A stretch of DNA of 64,000 nucleotides from Paragorgia papillata. Its lineage: Eukaryota; Cnidaria; Anthozoa; Scleralcyonacea; Coralliidae. The position numbers and the translations under genes are program-made. Below, piece by piece: positions 10,486 through 22,594 of this stretch (its first letter is position 1; each line of letters opens with the position of its first letter). Location: NCBI GenBank assembly GCA_035771165.1, contig JAWNZC010000470.1:372001-436000 (forward strand). Reading direction: 5' to 3'. The notes beneath the pieces were generated by a model, which was not told the DNA's origin, did not search any database, and saw only the letters and a program-made list of their open reading frames with translations.

Positions 10486-12447
10486 ATGGCAAGCGTTGAA
10501 AACAATAAGCGTGGACTTTTTGTGTGGAAAGAAAACCACGAATTAGTACTATTGCTTCGAGAGGTATTGACCTACGAGCCATACCAGTACCGAGTTGGCT
10601 CAAAGGAAAGAGGTGCAGCTTGGACGGCTATATCAGCCAATCTCAAAGAGCTAGGTATGAAAGTCAACCAGACGTCGGTCAGGGAACGATTTGGGAGGAT
10701 GCTCACTTCTTTTAAACAAAAAGTAGCTGCAGAAAAGAGAGCCAGTGGAGTGGAGGTCAGGGGCGGATCTAGGGGTAGTCAAACCGATCACGCGACTAAG
10801 GTAAAAATTGCGCAGTTAATTAGCAAAGACATTAATATTCAAGATTTGTAGTCCAGTTATCAAGTTTCATACAGCGGCAAGGCCTTCGATAAAGTAATAT
10901 ATCAAGTCACAGAACAGCGGTCTTGCGCGTGAGTTTTGATCGCTCTGTAGTCTGATTCCAGCCATCCGATTGGCCAATTTGCTTTTTGATCGATCTGTGG
11001 GGAGTTCTGATCGGTTTGTGGACCAGGGGCTCGTATACAAACTATCCGATTGGTTAATTAAAAAAATATCTGAATTCTCATTGGCTACATTTTTTGATCG
11101 ATCATATGCATCAGCCTTCAGTGTATACGGCATGATTCTATAGCCTTTCTGATCGCAGCAGAAATATAAAAGCGAAATAGCGAATATACTGCAATGTCTT
11201 GTAGTATTTACGAGACTGTGCAGTCCGCGTTTGAGCGAAACGATCGGCCATATCTTCAAGATGTTTACGCTGATCTGATGAAGCGAATTGACGCTTTGCT
11301 GAAGAGTTCTGTTGAAGAGCTATTGAGTGCTATCAACAACAACACGAGCTTCTGCCACAGTAGAAATTTTGGTGCCGAATCTTTCATCCCGAAGTATGTT
11401 CGAGAAAGGAAAAACAAGTCTTGTACAGCCATAAAGTAAATATATTCTATTTTAACTAAATTCGACTCTTATTATAATAGTTTTGGACTTGTATTAACCG
11501 AACAATCTGTGCGCCATGACCGGCTGGCATGATCGTTTATGAAATTAGCATATGCGGTCAAAAGTTTATTAATATTAAATATTTCACTTATATACCGCGA
11601 ACCCAGCCGAACCAATATATACTGTAGTGTAGGCATTTTGTTTATGCTTTTTGTTGCCTGATATTAGTTTAAGATTTTGATTTGGATATCTATTATCCAT
11701 ATAATGTATATGGACTGTGTCAGTGTGTCTTGTTGACTTGTTAGACCACATGGCTTGGTGTAATACGATCTCTAGTTCAGATGTGATAAATTGTGATTTG
11801 TGATATAGACATCAATTGATGAAATTCATATTTTAATCAACAGCCTTTGGCTTTCCAGGACAAAAAGTATTTTTAAAAGTATTATTAGTGTGGGTATTAA
11901 TAACTACCGTAATCATACCCCCCCGGGGAAATTTCCGTCCCCCCCCCAAAAAAAATGTTCACAAACGGAAATTTTGACTAACGTACGAAAAATCCTGGAT
12001 CCGCCCCTGGTGGAGGTGGAGTTCACTGAGCGAGATAAGGCATTGTCAGACATACGTGAAAGGATGTCAGAGTTTGAAGAAGCTGTTGAGCAAGAGAGGG
12101 CAAAAGAAAAACGGGATCGGGAAACTGCTGACGAAATGAGAAAAAGAGCAACAGAAAGGCTGGGTGAGACAAATAAAAGGCGAATGAGTGAAGAAGGGGA
12201 TGATGGTGGGCAAACAACACCAGAAGGAGAAAAAAAGAAAAACACTGCTATTGTGGAAATATTGAAGGAGTCACAGAAGGAGTCAATAAACATAAAGAAA
12301 AGGGACCAGGAAATTGAACAGGGTTTAAAGGAAAGGGAAATGATGCTGAGGGAGAACCAATTGCTGACTCAACAGCAATTATTGGAGCAACAACAGCAGT
12401 TTCAGATGCAACAGCAATTGATGACCATGGCTATGGTAACTGGCTAA
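10486..12447 (+). CDS. Myb/SANT-like DNA-binding protein of a PIF/Harbinger element, interrupted by a hAT element
   Basis: Two frames, 10486-10757 and 12018-12447, join without a gap when the element 10758-12009 and one copy of its 8-bp duplication are removed: 233 residues. Residues 10-80 form a Myb/SANT-like (trihelix-type) domain with spaced tryptophans (FVWKE, AAWTAIS) and a conserved RERFGRML helix. The rest is a highly charged helix and then a Gln-rich C-terminus. In PIF/Harbinger elements such a second protein binds element DNA and helps the transposase enter the nucleus (compare NAIF1 with HARBI1). It faces the transposase remnant at 13102-14663 convergently, as usual for the family. 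The acceptor-like TTTCTTTCAG directly before the ATG implies a spliced leader. The interruption could also be spliced as an intron (10756-12015) to give the same protein. Confidence 0.7.
10758..12009. mobile_element. Non-autonomous hAT element, TSD GTGGAGGT, inside the Myb-like ORF
   Basis: 1252 bp with ends CAGGGGCGGATCTAGG and inverted CCTGGATCCGCCCCTG (15 of 16 match). A perfect 8-bp duplication GTGGAGGT lies at 10750-10757 and 12010-12017. Only an 81-residue frame (11194-11439) of unknown nature is inside, so no transposase. The duplicated site holds AG|GT, so its left copy gives a GT donor and its right copy an AG acceptor. Confidence 0.85.
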
Positions 12448-13101
12448 CTGCCTTGTCTGAACTGGTTAAAAGTGGTAGAAACTAATAAGTTATTTGAATA
12501 ACCATATCATCAATTGATGTGCTTGAACATATTAAGTTGATTGTTCTATAATGACACTAAATACAAAAAAGATACCAAATTTGTTTTTAAAACAGATTTT
12601 GCTTTCTAATTGTTTAGTGTCAATCACTTTGCTTGTTTAGTTTGTAAAAAAGTATCCTTCAGTACCAAAGTGAATAATTATGTAAAGTTAAACAAGTTAT
12701 TAAAACAAATGTTCTCCCTTCTATACATGAGTAGTGGTTTACAATTTTATAAAGTCTACGAGGTTAGTACACTTCTAACACATGATAAAGGCCATTTGGG
12801 TTATGAATTCATGCATGCAATTTCTGCTGCAATTTTTATCTTCCTTATGCATGTAATAGAATAGATTGACTTGTGTCTTGGGCATTTGCATGTTCAAAGC
12901 TATATATGGTCCAAAATATACTTTCATGAGTCATCCAATAAATCACATGCATAAGAATGAGAAAAATCACAGCAAAACTATTTCTTAAATATTGTCACCC
13001 TAAAATTTGAATTAAAAAACAAAATTTTTTTTGTCAACAATGAATAACATTTGATCAAGAAAGAGATGTTTTGAAAAAAGTCAAAAAACTATAATATCCT
13101 T
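12448..13101. other. Spacer between Myb-like gene and transposase remnant
   Basis: AT-rich convergent 3' ends of the two Harbinger genes; no further coding signal seen. Confidence 0.5.
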
Positions 13102-14663
13102 TTAAGCTTGTAACTGAACTTGGAAGAATTCTTGGATAGTAGGGGGTTGAAGTCCAAAAAATGAACTAGTTGTGGAACCATGAAGACATGTTAGAGCATT
13201 TCTCAGTAGTCCACAAACTGAGTACATCTTTCCCACAGGGCTCAAACCAATCTTCAAGTTTTTTTTAAAATCCAAGAATGCAAAATATGTGGTGATGTTG
13301 CCAAAAACCCACTCAACAGCTACTCTAACAGAACTCATTGAAGAATTAAATGCTGCTTCTTCATCTGTTAGGTTGGCATGCCGATACGGTGATTGAAGAT
13401 GTCTCCTCAGTGGGTATGCTGGATCCCCATAAATGCACATTGGCTCACCTGTTGGTGAGTTGGCATACATTTCTAGTGATTCTAAGAGACCAGACATTCT
13501 CGGCATACCCGAATCATGTCTTTTTCCTTCTACAGTAAGAACAGTGCAAAAAAAAGTTATTTGGGGCTCTTTTCAAAAGAAAAGAAAACTACATTAATGT
13601 CACCACATCAATATTTTATTACTTTACCCAATTTATATAATTACATTACTATTATTGGTGTTTTACAAACAAAACAAAAACATGTTTTTAGATAAATAGA
13701 GTACTGTATTACCTACTGGCCCAAAAAGATTTGCAATGAGTCCATTTGGCAGTGCCGGATTAACCCTATGGCAGAAGTAGCATATGCCAGGGGCCCTGCG
13801 CTTTCTGGGGGCCCGCACTCACTTTCTAAAAACAAATGAAAACGCAGGGCCAGAAAACGTGGAGCCCCAGAAAACGTGGGCCCCCAGAAAACGTGGGGCC
13901 CCAGAAAACGTGGGGCCCCAGAAAACGTGGAGCCAGAAAGCGCGAGGCCCCAGAAAACATGGGGAGCCAGAAAGTGCGGGGCCCCATGGTACTGACTCAC
14001 CACTACTCAGTACAAATGTTAGCTAATTCTGTAGTTTCTTCCTTATATAATCTGTATGTATATATTATTATTGTTATCGTTATGTAGGATTGTATAGATT
14101 AGTAATTAGCAGTTGTTTTACACAAGAGTACATTAGACAAGTGTGTTCAATTTCAAACAAAATTCTTGATGTGTATTTTCATTTTTTTGTAAACACACAC
14201 ACATGGGACTAAGGCGCGAGGAACAAAAGAAATAAAATTTAATCCTTGATATATTCTCTCTGAGACTCTGAGTTTGGCCCAATGAAACTGCCGATTTCAC
14301 CCTTCCATGCGTGCCACCTTGTCCCCTCCCCCCCTCCCCCTCCCACCTAAGGGGCCCCACATGGAAAATATGCCACGGGCCCCGCGCAAGCTTAATCCGG
14401 CCCTGCCATCAGTGACTTTGGAAGCTATGAGACTCAGGTCAGGAACTGATCTCCCAAACCTGGGAATTATATCACTAAATCTGCCTGGATAAGCGAAGCG
14501 TTTAAGGCGTACACATAAACCTTCCACACCAGTAGCCATTGTTCCATTAGCACATTGAAACTTATCAGGAATTCTCAAGGCTTCAGCAAGAAGAGGTAAT
14601 TCAGTTAAGCTAACCCTGAATTCAGCCTTGCACTCGTCATCGTGGTCAAATCTAAAGCTCTGT
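13102..14663 (-). pseudogene. Broken PIF/Harbinger (HARBI1-like, DDE_Tnp_4) transposase
   Basis: Three pieces on the minus strand. 14663-14406 encodes the N-terminal part with an ANGTMATGVE motif, a KRFAYPGRFSDIIPRFGR block and a PDLSLIASKV end. 13749-13713 encodes PNGLIANLFGPV. 13529-13102 encodes EGKRHDSGMP, the GDPAYPLRRHL motif with the second catalytic Asp, and the VAVEWVFG helix with the Glu. A GTAAT donor at 13712 and a CTGTAG acceptor at 13530 join the last two. About 80 residues between the first two pieces, expected to hold the first catalytic Asp, are absent and a hAT-like element (13750-14405) sits there. The protein is therefore inactive. Harbinger transposases cut and paste DNA with TWA target duplications. 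Confidence 0.8.
13750..14405. mobile_element. hAT-like element replacing the middle of the Harbinger transposase
   Basis: Ends CAGTGCCGGATTAACC and inverted CTTAATCCGGCCCTG. The flanks CCATTTGG and CCATCAGT agree in only 4 of 8 bases, so this is not a clean insertion. Contains a GC-rich array (13850-13985) of CCCCAGAAAACGTGGGG-like units. Confidence 0.55.
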
Positions 14664-14869
14664 AATAATACTTTGCGACCTCAAATCAGCTCAAACAACA
14701 ACTAAACATCGTTTATCATGCTAAAATGGATTAAACAAGCAAGAACTTCATTCCTACCAAAGTTTACCTTTAAAAACGCTATCTTCCGGTTATTAGAAAC
14801 AATATTTAATGACGCAAAGGATTGTGATTAAATGTACAAGGCGCCATCTTTTTCAGTACGTGACATTCT

Positions 14870-15595
14870 TGATGTATATTCATCTATTGGTATCAGTTTG
14901 GGATAAACATCTATTGTATTAAATGCCATTTAAAGCTAAATTATACTATTTATATACAGTTTTTATTCAACACAAAATTTTACTCACACGCTTCAGAAAT
15001 ACAGTACCAGTATTATGTCTCAATCAATTCCAAGCGTGACCATCCACACACACCCCCCCCCCCCCTCTGGCATTTGACGGGCATTTGACATTTTTGCGTT
15101 AGAGTATTGCAAATGCCCCACCATGGGGTCAGCATAGCTGTACAAAATCCCCACAGAGGGGTCTTGAAATTGATGCAAATGCCCCACCCATGGGAATTTA
15201 AAGAAGCAGATGTTTATATTGTAAAAAATAAATATATCGTAGTTTTATATGAAAAAGCTGGAGAAGTGGATGAGCATGTTTTAGTATGAAATATGTGGTG
15301 TGCCTTTATAAAAGATAGAATTTTCGTAATTGAGTATAGACTTACAGTACTTACTTTTGCCAGGTTACTTTTCAAGAAAATAACAGGCAAGTATATATAC
15401 TATTTAGGCACTTCAACAAATTCCCCACCCTGGGGAAGACCTGCAGAGGCAAATGCCCGACCCTGGGAACAGGTGAATCGTTGAATGCCCGTCAAATGCC
15501 CGGGGGGGGGGCATGGGCACGCTTGGAATTGATTGAGAGCTTACGCAACAAACTACAGAAGCATATTAAGTGGGAAGGTATTTCCATTTTGACTG
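14870..15595. mobile_element. Interrupted copy of the CAGTCAAAATGG mariner-type MITE
   Basis: 14870-15017 matches the inner part of 1981-2289 in reverse orientation. 15539-15595 matches its end (GGAAGGTATTTCCATTTTGA). The other terminus is missing at the junction with the Harbinger element near 14870, and 15018-15538 is a later insertion. Confidence 0.6.
15018..15538. mobile_element. G/C-run foldback element with CTCAATCAATTCCAAGCGTG ends
   Basis: Inverted termini CTCAATCAATTCCAAGCGTG, then poly-C/poly-G runs and GGGCATTTGACGGGCAT on each side. Inside are four modules of the type CAAATGCCCCACC..TGGGG. Class unknown. Similar modules recur at 18040-18480. Confidence 0.5.
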
Positions 15596-16121
15596 TATAA
15601 ACCCCACGAAATTAAGTGAGGAATAGTCAATTCAAGCGAAACATCTTTCGATAAATTACTGCCGACTGTTGGAAACTTGGGGCAGAAGGTCGGAAGAGCT
15701 GGAGAATTTGGAGAAATATTGCACAAGTTGGAAACATGTTACCCTTGCCCTTGGTAACCCAGGCTCTGCGCCGCCTGGAAACATGTTTGTTTACAGTAGA
15801 ATTTATGAAATAAGTCCTATTATTATATGGCAGCAGCGCTGAGAGGTTCGAATACAGAAATCCTGTAATTTGATTGGTTCATAAGCAGTCGGATATTTCC
15901 TAGTCTCCCTCGCAGCCGTTGTTAGGGTCGGTCCCAAACTCACTCCCCACCACCAACAGCTGCTCACTCGAGCAACACATTCCATTCCCGCATCTGACCA
16001 ATCAGAGTGAGCCTTCCAAAATCTGGAAAGCCGACCTTCACCTTGGCATGTCCTTGCCCCCCATTTCTGTCGGGCTTGTGTTTAATACATATTTTATTTC
16101 GCTGACGCTCATAACTTCAAC
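15596..16121. other. Unassigned spacer
   Basis: No coding, tRNA or repeat signal that I can support. Confidence 0.4.
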
Positions 16122-17018
16122 CAGTGGCGTAGCCAAGGGGGGGCGACCGCCCCCCCAATGGTCTTCCAGGCCATTCCTGTGAAAAGTTTAAATCCGGGGA
16201 GAAACTTGTTGAGGGGGGGGGGGGGGGGGGTAATGATGTTACGTAGTGAAGCCTTCAAGGGAGAAGCAAGTTGACTCGTAATGATATTACTATATATTAC
16301 TGTTTTAATATGCACGAAAATATTAAACGATCTGCGGCTTCGACGTTAAACGCAATGTAGCGCAATTCATCAAGGTCGTATATTTGACCTTGTGATTCTG
16401 CACAAACGTGCTGTCGCGCTTACGTGTAATCAACTTAATCCTTATCCCCCTTAAGCAATGCAAGATTATATGCCGCAGTTGTAAAGTACCTACGTACATA
16501 TAGCTATATTTAGAATGACAAGGCAAGGTTTACTGTTGATTACAGTTGTAATTCCGGAAACAACGCCCTAGATCTACGCAGAATATTCATCATACTGTAT
16601 ATTCTAGCATACCCAACCCAGACTGCCCCTTTTATATAAATATAGCCTGAATATTCGACAAAGTATATAAGTAAGTGGCCTGAAACTTTTTGATGGGTCA
16701 AATTTCAGTTTGGTGTAGTCTAGATGGAAAATATAGCATTACAAGGTCCACATACATACGACTTATCATAAATAATTCTCAATAAATTTTGATATGTGTA
16801 CTACATTGTTTTGGTTTGGAGACAACAAAACTTTGCTATTTATGGCGATCAGTTATTTTTTTAAATCTCGCCTCAGAATGCGGGAAATGCAGTCTGAGAG
16901 ATTCTAGAATTCAAAAAATTTCAGGGGGGGCATACCCCCGGACCCCCCTAGGAGGCTCGCGTCTTCGACGCTCGACCAATTTCGCTCCCCCAAAGACAGA
17001 ACCCTGGCTACGCCACTG
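16122..17018. mobile_element. Non-autonomous hAT element, TIR CAGTGGCGTAGCCA, TSD ACTTCAAC
   Basis: 897 bp; begins CAGTGGCGTAGCCAAGG, ends CCTGGCTACGCCACTG; ACTTCAAC at 16114-16121 and 17019-17026. Carries a G run of about 18 near 16213. No transposase frame. Confidence 0.8.
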
Positions 17019-17026
17019 ACTTCAAC

Positions 17027-19370
17027 GCTTGTTTATCTGCATGTGGTGATGAGAGAGGATAATCGAAATAGCACTCTCCAAAAATTCGGTGAAGTGTGCA
17101 GATAATTTTCAGACTTCGGAAAAGTAATGTCAACACGGCCAACAATATTTCTCTGATGCCCACACGCTTCACATTGACTTTTACGCACCTTTGTTTGCAT
17201 GGGCAGAAAGAACATAGTCAAAACATTATTCTTCGTAAATTTTGTAATGATCTAAATGTCCAAAACGTTTGTAACATTGTTCGTAATAATATAACATTTA
17301 CTTCTCACAAGTGTTAGAATTTCAGATGATTTTTTATTCAACTACTTAACGTACGATCGTATACGATGTCAAATAAAAGCAATTGAAAAATACTATTTGG
17401 GGTAGAAAGTTCAGGATTCTAGCTCAACGGAAAGTACTTTAAAAATGGGAAAATGTCTGCCATTTTCGTTTAGTTCGCAAGAAAGATGGGTCGAGTTTTC
17501 ACAGAACGTTCACAACATTTATGGCCATATAATAAACTACTTACTACTCAAATCAGTAGAGCGAGACATGAATGATTTTTTTATCGCTTCCGAAGTGTCA
17601 GTTTTATTAACCGCGCATCAATATTAAAGCAATCACGAGGTGTATTCTCATGTACCACGTGATAAACATCCAATTGTTAACTCGTAAACAAGCTATCACG
17701 TGGTACATAAGAATACACCTCGTGATTGCTTTGAAATTGATCTGCGGTTAACGAAACTGTTGCTTCGGAAACGATGAAAACATCGTCTATGTCTCGCTCT
17801 ACTGATTTGAGTAGTATTGACCTCGCTTGTTCTGTCTGTACTAGTGAAATATCGGACCTCTGTTTTTTGCACAGACCTCAACTCGCTGTGCCCGATATTT
17901 CACTAGTACAGACCTCGCGCTCGGTCAATAAGTAGTTAATATGTTACAGCTTATACTGCGTAATTTGTCTTACTTGGACAAACCTTCCATGGCATTGTCA
18001 TTTGAATGTTGCATTATGCATGAATCAATTCTTCCTGTAACTGGGCAACCCCGGGGACAATGCAGAAAATCAAATCCCGGGGGTGGGGAATTGTTTTATT
18101 AATTTTGTCCCAGGGGTATAGGGTGGGGAAAGGGCGTGGATGCAACACTGGTAACTAAAGTATTCATATTCAAAATGGCGACGAATTCATTGAAAGATTT
18201 CTCAGATTGCCGAAAATCGATGCAGGGGTGCTGAAAAAGGGGGAAAAAAACTAGAGCTCAAAGGAAGCAGCGACAGAAATGAGCCACTGCTTAAGTTAAT
18301 TTACATTTGATGTTAAAATGTGTTTAATTATACATTTGTTATTGTTTGAGTTAAAACTCATGTGTTTTTGTATTAGTTTTTCAGCCTTGCCCCGGGGTGG
18401 GGAATTGTCAAATTTTAAAATCCCGGGGGTGGGGAATTTGCGATGAGCTTCATGAAAAATTACAAATCCCTGGGGTGTTAGAAATAATTGATCCATGCAT
18501 TCATTATACAGTACAGTATTTTTTAGTAATTTGTTCAAAAATTTCACTAAAAGCGTTTGGTTGCATGCCTAGCTCTTGGCTTATGATTTCTCTATTGACA
18601 TTACCAGTGTACTATTAATTTGAAGTCTATATTTGAATCCTGTAAAATAATATTCTTATAAAATAATTTCCTTTTGTTACAGTCATTTGCAATATACTTT
18701 TCACTAAAATGTTTAGAAGTTTACACAGTTTGCAAGTTCTAGCAGCCATTCAAATGCGTATGTACAATTGTTCAAGACAAACTTTTCAATGAATTTGCAT
18801 ACTTTGGAACGAACATCAAACATTTTGGTCAACAGTACTGCGATTTCCAGTTGAGTTTGGAATGGCTAAAGTTTTGCCATTAAGTTTACTCATTTGAAAC
18901 TTGTAATTGTGATGTAATATAAACAATATGTTGTCAGGGCATTGCCGAGGCGTTATCATACTAGTGCCAACGCATTGTCTTGCCCTTGGCAACCACTTGG
19001 CAATGCCGTGACAACATCGTTCGTATTATGTCACAACTACAAGTTTCAAATGACTAAACTTAATGGCAAAACTTTAGCCGTTCCAAAGTCAACTGAAAAT
19101 CGCAGTATGTTGCAAATGACTGTAAATAAATTGTTGTTGATGTTGTATGTAGTTACTGCATGGTATTGTTGTTTTAATTAAGTGATTATTTCTTAATAAT
19201 TATTTTAATTGTTTTCAACAAATTTCCATGTAGTTAGAAATGATCAAATACTTGATTTGAAAGAGTGTTTAATACTCTGTCACTTTATTTTTCAATGAAA
19301 TGGTATTTCTTGTGTTTGACATTGCAATTGCATTAAAAATGCCAGCCTCACTTCTTATTTTTTGTGATAG
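17027..19370. other. Region upstream of the hydrolase exons, foldback-rich
   Basis: No coding exon recognised, although the missing 5' exon(s) of the hydrolase should lie here or further left. 17535-17935 is a foldback (arms with AATCAGTAGAGCGAGACAT and complement, plus an inner GATATTTCACTAGTAC palindrome). 18040-18480 has G-rich CCCGGGGGTGGGGAATT modules. 18827-19112 is a second foldback with arms of about 100 bp and a central ATGTTGTCA..TGACAACAT hairpin. Confidence 0.5.
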
Positions 19371-22300
19371 TTCCACCATGCCTTGAAGATCCAGATCTTG
19401 GAGAACATCTTTACCTCACCACAAAATCTGGTCATAAGTTTCATTATGTGGCAAAAGGTGATCCTAGAAAGCCTCTGATGTTGTGTTTGCATGGATTTCC
19501 AGAGGTAAATGAAAATGTGTAAATGTATGTAAATGTATTACTCTAGATTCTAGATAGCCTGCGTGCTGATGCAGTTGTTTCAGATCCAAAACATTTTGGG
19601 ATATGCATTAGGCTAGAGCAAAGTGAAATTAAGGTTGTTGTAATTTTAGCAATGAAATACAGTTGCTGCCGCTTATATGCAAATCACTTATAAATATGCA
19701 AAAGTCGCGTGTATGCAAAGGTTTTGAAACCCCAAATTATATTATTTATGAAAATCTGTTTTTAATCTGCTTAAATATGCAAAATCTGCTTATATGCAAA
19801 AGTCCAACTGGCAAAAACCATTTGCATATAAGCGGTGGTGACTGTACTGATGTTCCATCAAAATTAATCTAAACTGAAGCTTTTTCTGTAAGAAGATATA
19901 AACAAGCTGTTAAAAGCACAATTTTTATTTGATCATTGAACAATTTATGTATGATTCATTAACAATCCTGCAATGTTTGGCATAGGGCTTGACGCCACGC
20001 CATTAATTACTGTACTCGCACTAGTGTGCTTTAACAAGGATACAGTAATATGTAAACCACAACGACCTTTGGAGGGTGTAGCTCCGTCAGAGAGGGTTTG
20101 CCCTCATAGCTGAGGAACAGTTTACAGGAACAGGCGATCCACCAAGACGGGAGTGGTCCCAACTAACTTGTAGCAATGTTGCCGAGAATTACCTTCTCCT
20201 AACAGAACTACTGTCACACATAAAGTGGAGAAGTAACTTACCAAATGATAATCAACAGAGAAATGGTGAAAGCTGCAATTGAAGGACCAACATCCAGGCG
20301 ACCATCAATGAACGGAACCTGTACGCAAAGCCAGAAGCAAAGGCCCACTCCTGCAACATAGAAAAGCAACAAACGGGCCCTTGCCAGAGCAGGTAGACAA
20401 GTACAAAGCAAATAACAGCAAGCAACGAGCTGGACCTAAGAGCAGCTGAAGAGCCCAATAAATTTAAAATACACTAAGCATAAACCGCGGAGTAGCCGGT
20501 ACTGTTAAGCACATGCTACTACACATTACAGCACACTACAGCACATTTTCTTGGAGTAGCCAAGAACACACCCTACATATTAAGATATCACCCAGAGTAG
20601 CCGGGGAACAAAGTACGGGCGCGGCAATACATACTACCAGCAACTAAGCACATGCTACTACACATTACAGCACAAGACAGCAGATTTGCTTGCATGGAGT
20701 AGCCAAGAACACAACCTACATAAGTTATCACCCAGAGTAGCTGGGGAACAAGCCTGACGGACCGGTGCGGCAGCACATACTACGAACAGTTGAGCACACG
20801 CTACGACACATTACAGTGCACGACAACCAGACCATGCAGAAGTACTGGTGCGAAAACACAACATAGAGACCCATGGGGTAAAGCCTTCCCCGGTCAGCCA
20901 TCAACCAGCAGCCCAAAGCACAAATACAGTCCCCCAACGACTGTACGGCAGCAGGCAAGCACAATACAGAGACCCCCACATGACTGTACAACAGCAAGGG
21001 ATTTGATGCCCTCAATTAGACTAACCCAAGGGACCTGAGGAACAAGAACACATACACATCGCATGATGTTAATTATTTTTATTTCATAAATACATTGATT
21101 TCTTTGTATCACACTAATGTTGTATGAACGGTGGTGTTGTGGCTATAGGGATATAGCTATTAAGCCTCCCCACACAATTTGATATTTGTCAGAAATTTTG
21201 TGGTTGTTGATGAAAATAATGCTTTGTGACCTCTTAAAGGTATACACCTGTTAGAAAATTTTGGACTCAAGCCCTCTCTGTTGAACAGCTCCCACAATGC
21301 CATGCACTGTCAGTTATGAAATAAATGTCCTTAATCAGAATGAATTCATACCTCTGTGTATTCTGCACCAAGATGGATTGAAATGGGTTAAATAGAAAAA
21401 TAATTTCCAGATGTCTGTAATTTCCAAACTTGTGTATTTAATCTGTCTGTCTGTGGTCAAAATTACTTGAATTTAGTTCTGGTATTCTTGGAGATTTCAA
21501 CTTAAAGAGCTTTATGACGATTACAGAGTTATTGCTCCAGACTTAAGGTAAATATATATTGCACATTTCATATTTTGAAAGTACAAGTGGATATAGTCAA
21601 GGGCGGCGGAACCACGGGGGCTAGAGGACACATCTAGGGGGGCTAAGCTCCCCTAGCCAGTAGCCAGCACACACCCACATACACACTACGCTGATACACA
21701 GAATAGATACTTCTGAGTTCTAACTTCTGTGACCTATCAACTACTCCAAAACTGAACTTACCTGTTGTAAACACTGATATATAGAAACACAAGAAAAATT
21801 TTAGATTCTGTTCAAAAGTGCTCTTAAATGCAGGAAAGGCCATTTTAGAACCCCAAAATTTCACTTTACTTTCAAAGATGTTCCGCCGCCACTGGATATA
21901 GTTGACTACTTTCAGTTGTTTTATTCAAGACAGCCAACAATGACCATACAGTCGTGAGAAGGTGATCAATTGAGTGATGAATGTAGGCTAGCGACAGGGA
22001 TTTTATTAGAAACTGGTATCTGGCAAACTTCGGTGGCTTTACCTTATTATAGGAAATTAACGCTCGGGTTAATTAAGGTATTTGAAATTAACGCGACTTA
22101 TAAATTAACGCGAATTGAAGTTAAAACAACTTCCGAATGAAGGAAATTAACGCGATTAACGCAACGCAGTTTGTGGTGACAAACAGGAACTTATTTTATT
22201 TTAACACTGAATATAAAAAACCTGAACTAAACAAATCTATACTGCATGTAAAACCAGACTGGCGATTACTTGAGAACCTTTAATACCTAAATGTAGTGGT

Positions 22301-22560
22301 TAAGAGGAGAAATCTGGCCACTTCGAGCATTATTTACAGCGTCTGAACAGGACCCAGAATTTAGGGTTATATTAATAGAAATTAAGGTCGCGGAAATTAA
22401 CGCTCCACTTAATTAAAGTCGCGGAAATTAACGCTCGCAAAAATTAACACGACTTAAATTAACGCGAATTTTGGAAATTCGCGTTAATTTCATGGAGCGT
22501 TAATTTCCTATAATAAGTTAACCCTGTCACTCCCAACTTTCAGGGAGCTCTCTCATTGAT

Positions 22561-22594
<34 letters not shown>

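Noticed and set aside
11194..11439. 81-residue frame inside the hAT element as a transposase
   Set aside because: Far too short and without hAT motifs such as a BED finger or dimerisation region; kept only as a note.
13713..14087. Frames with repeated Pro/Arg/Lys/Gly units
   Set aside because: Read-through of the CCCCAGAAAACGTGGGG array within a hAT-like element.
19340..19370. Hydrophobic stretch before hydrolase exon 1 as membrane anchor
   Set aside because: It is the translated polypyrimidine tract; an in-frame TAA precedes it and no ATG is available.
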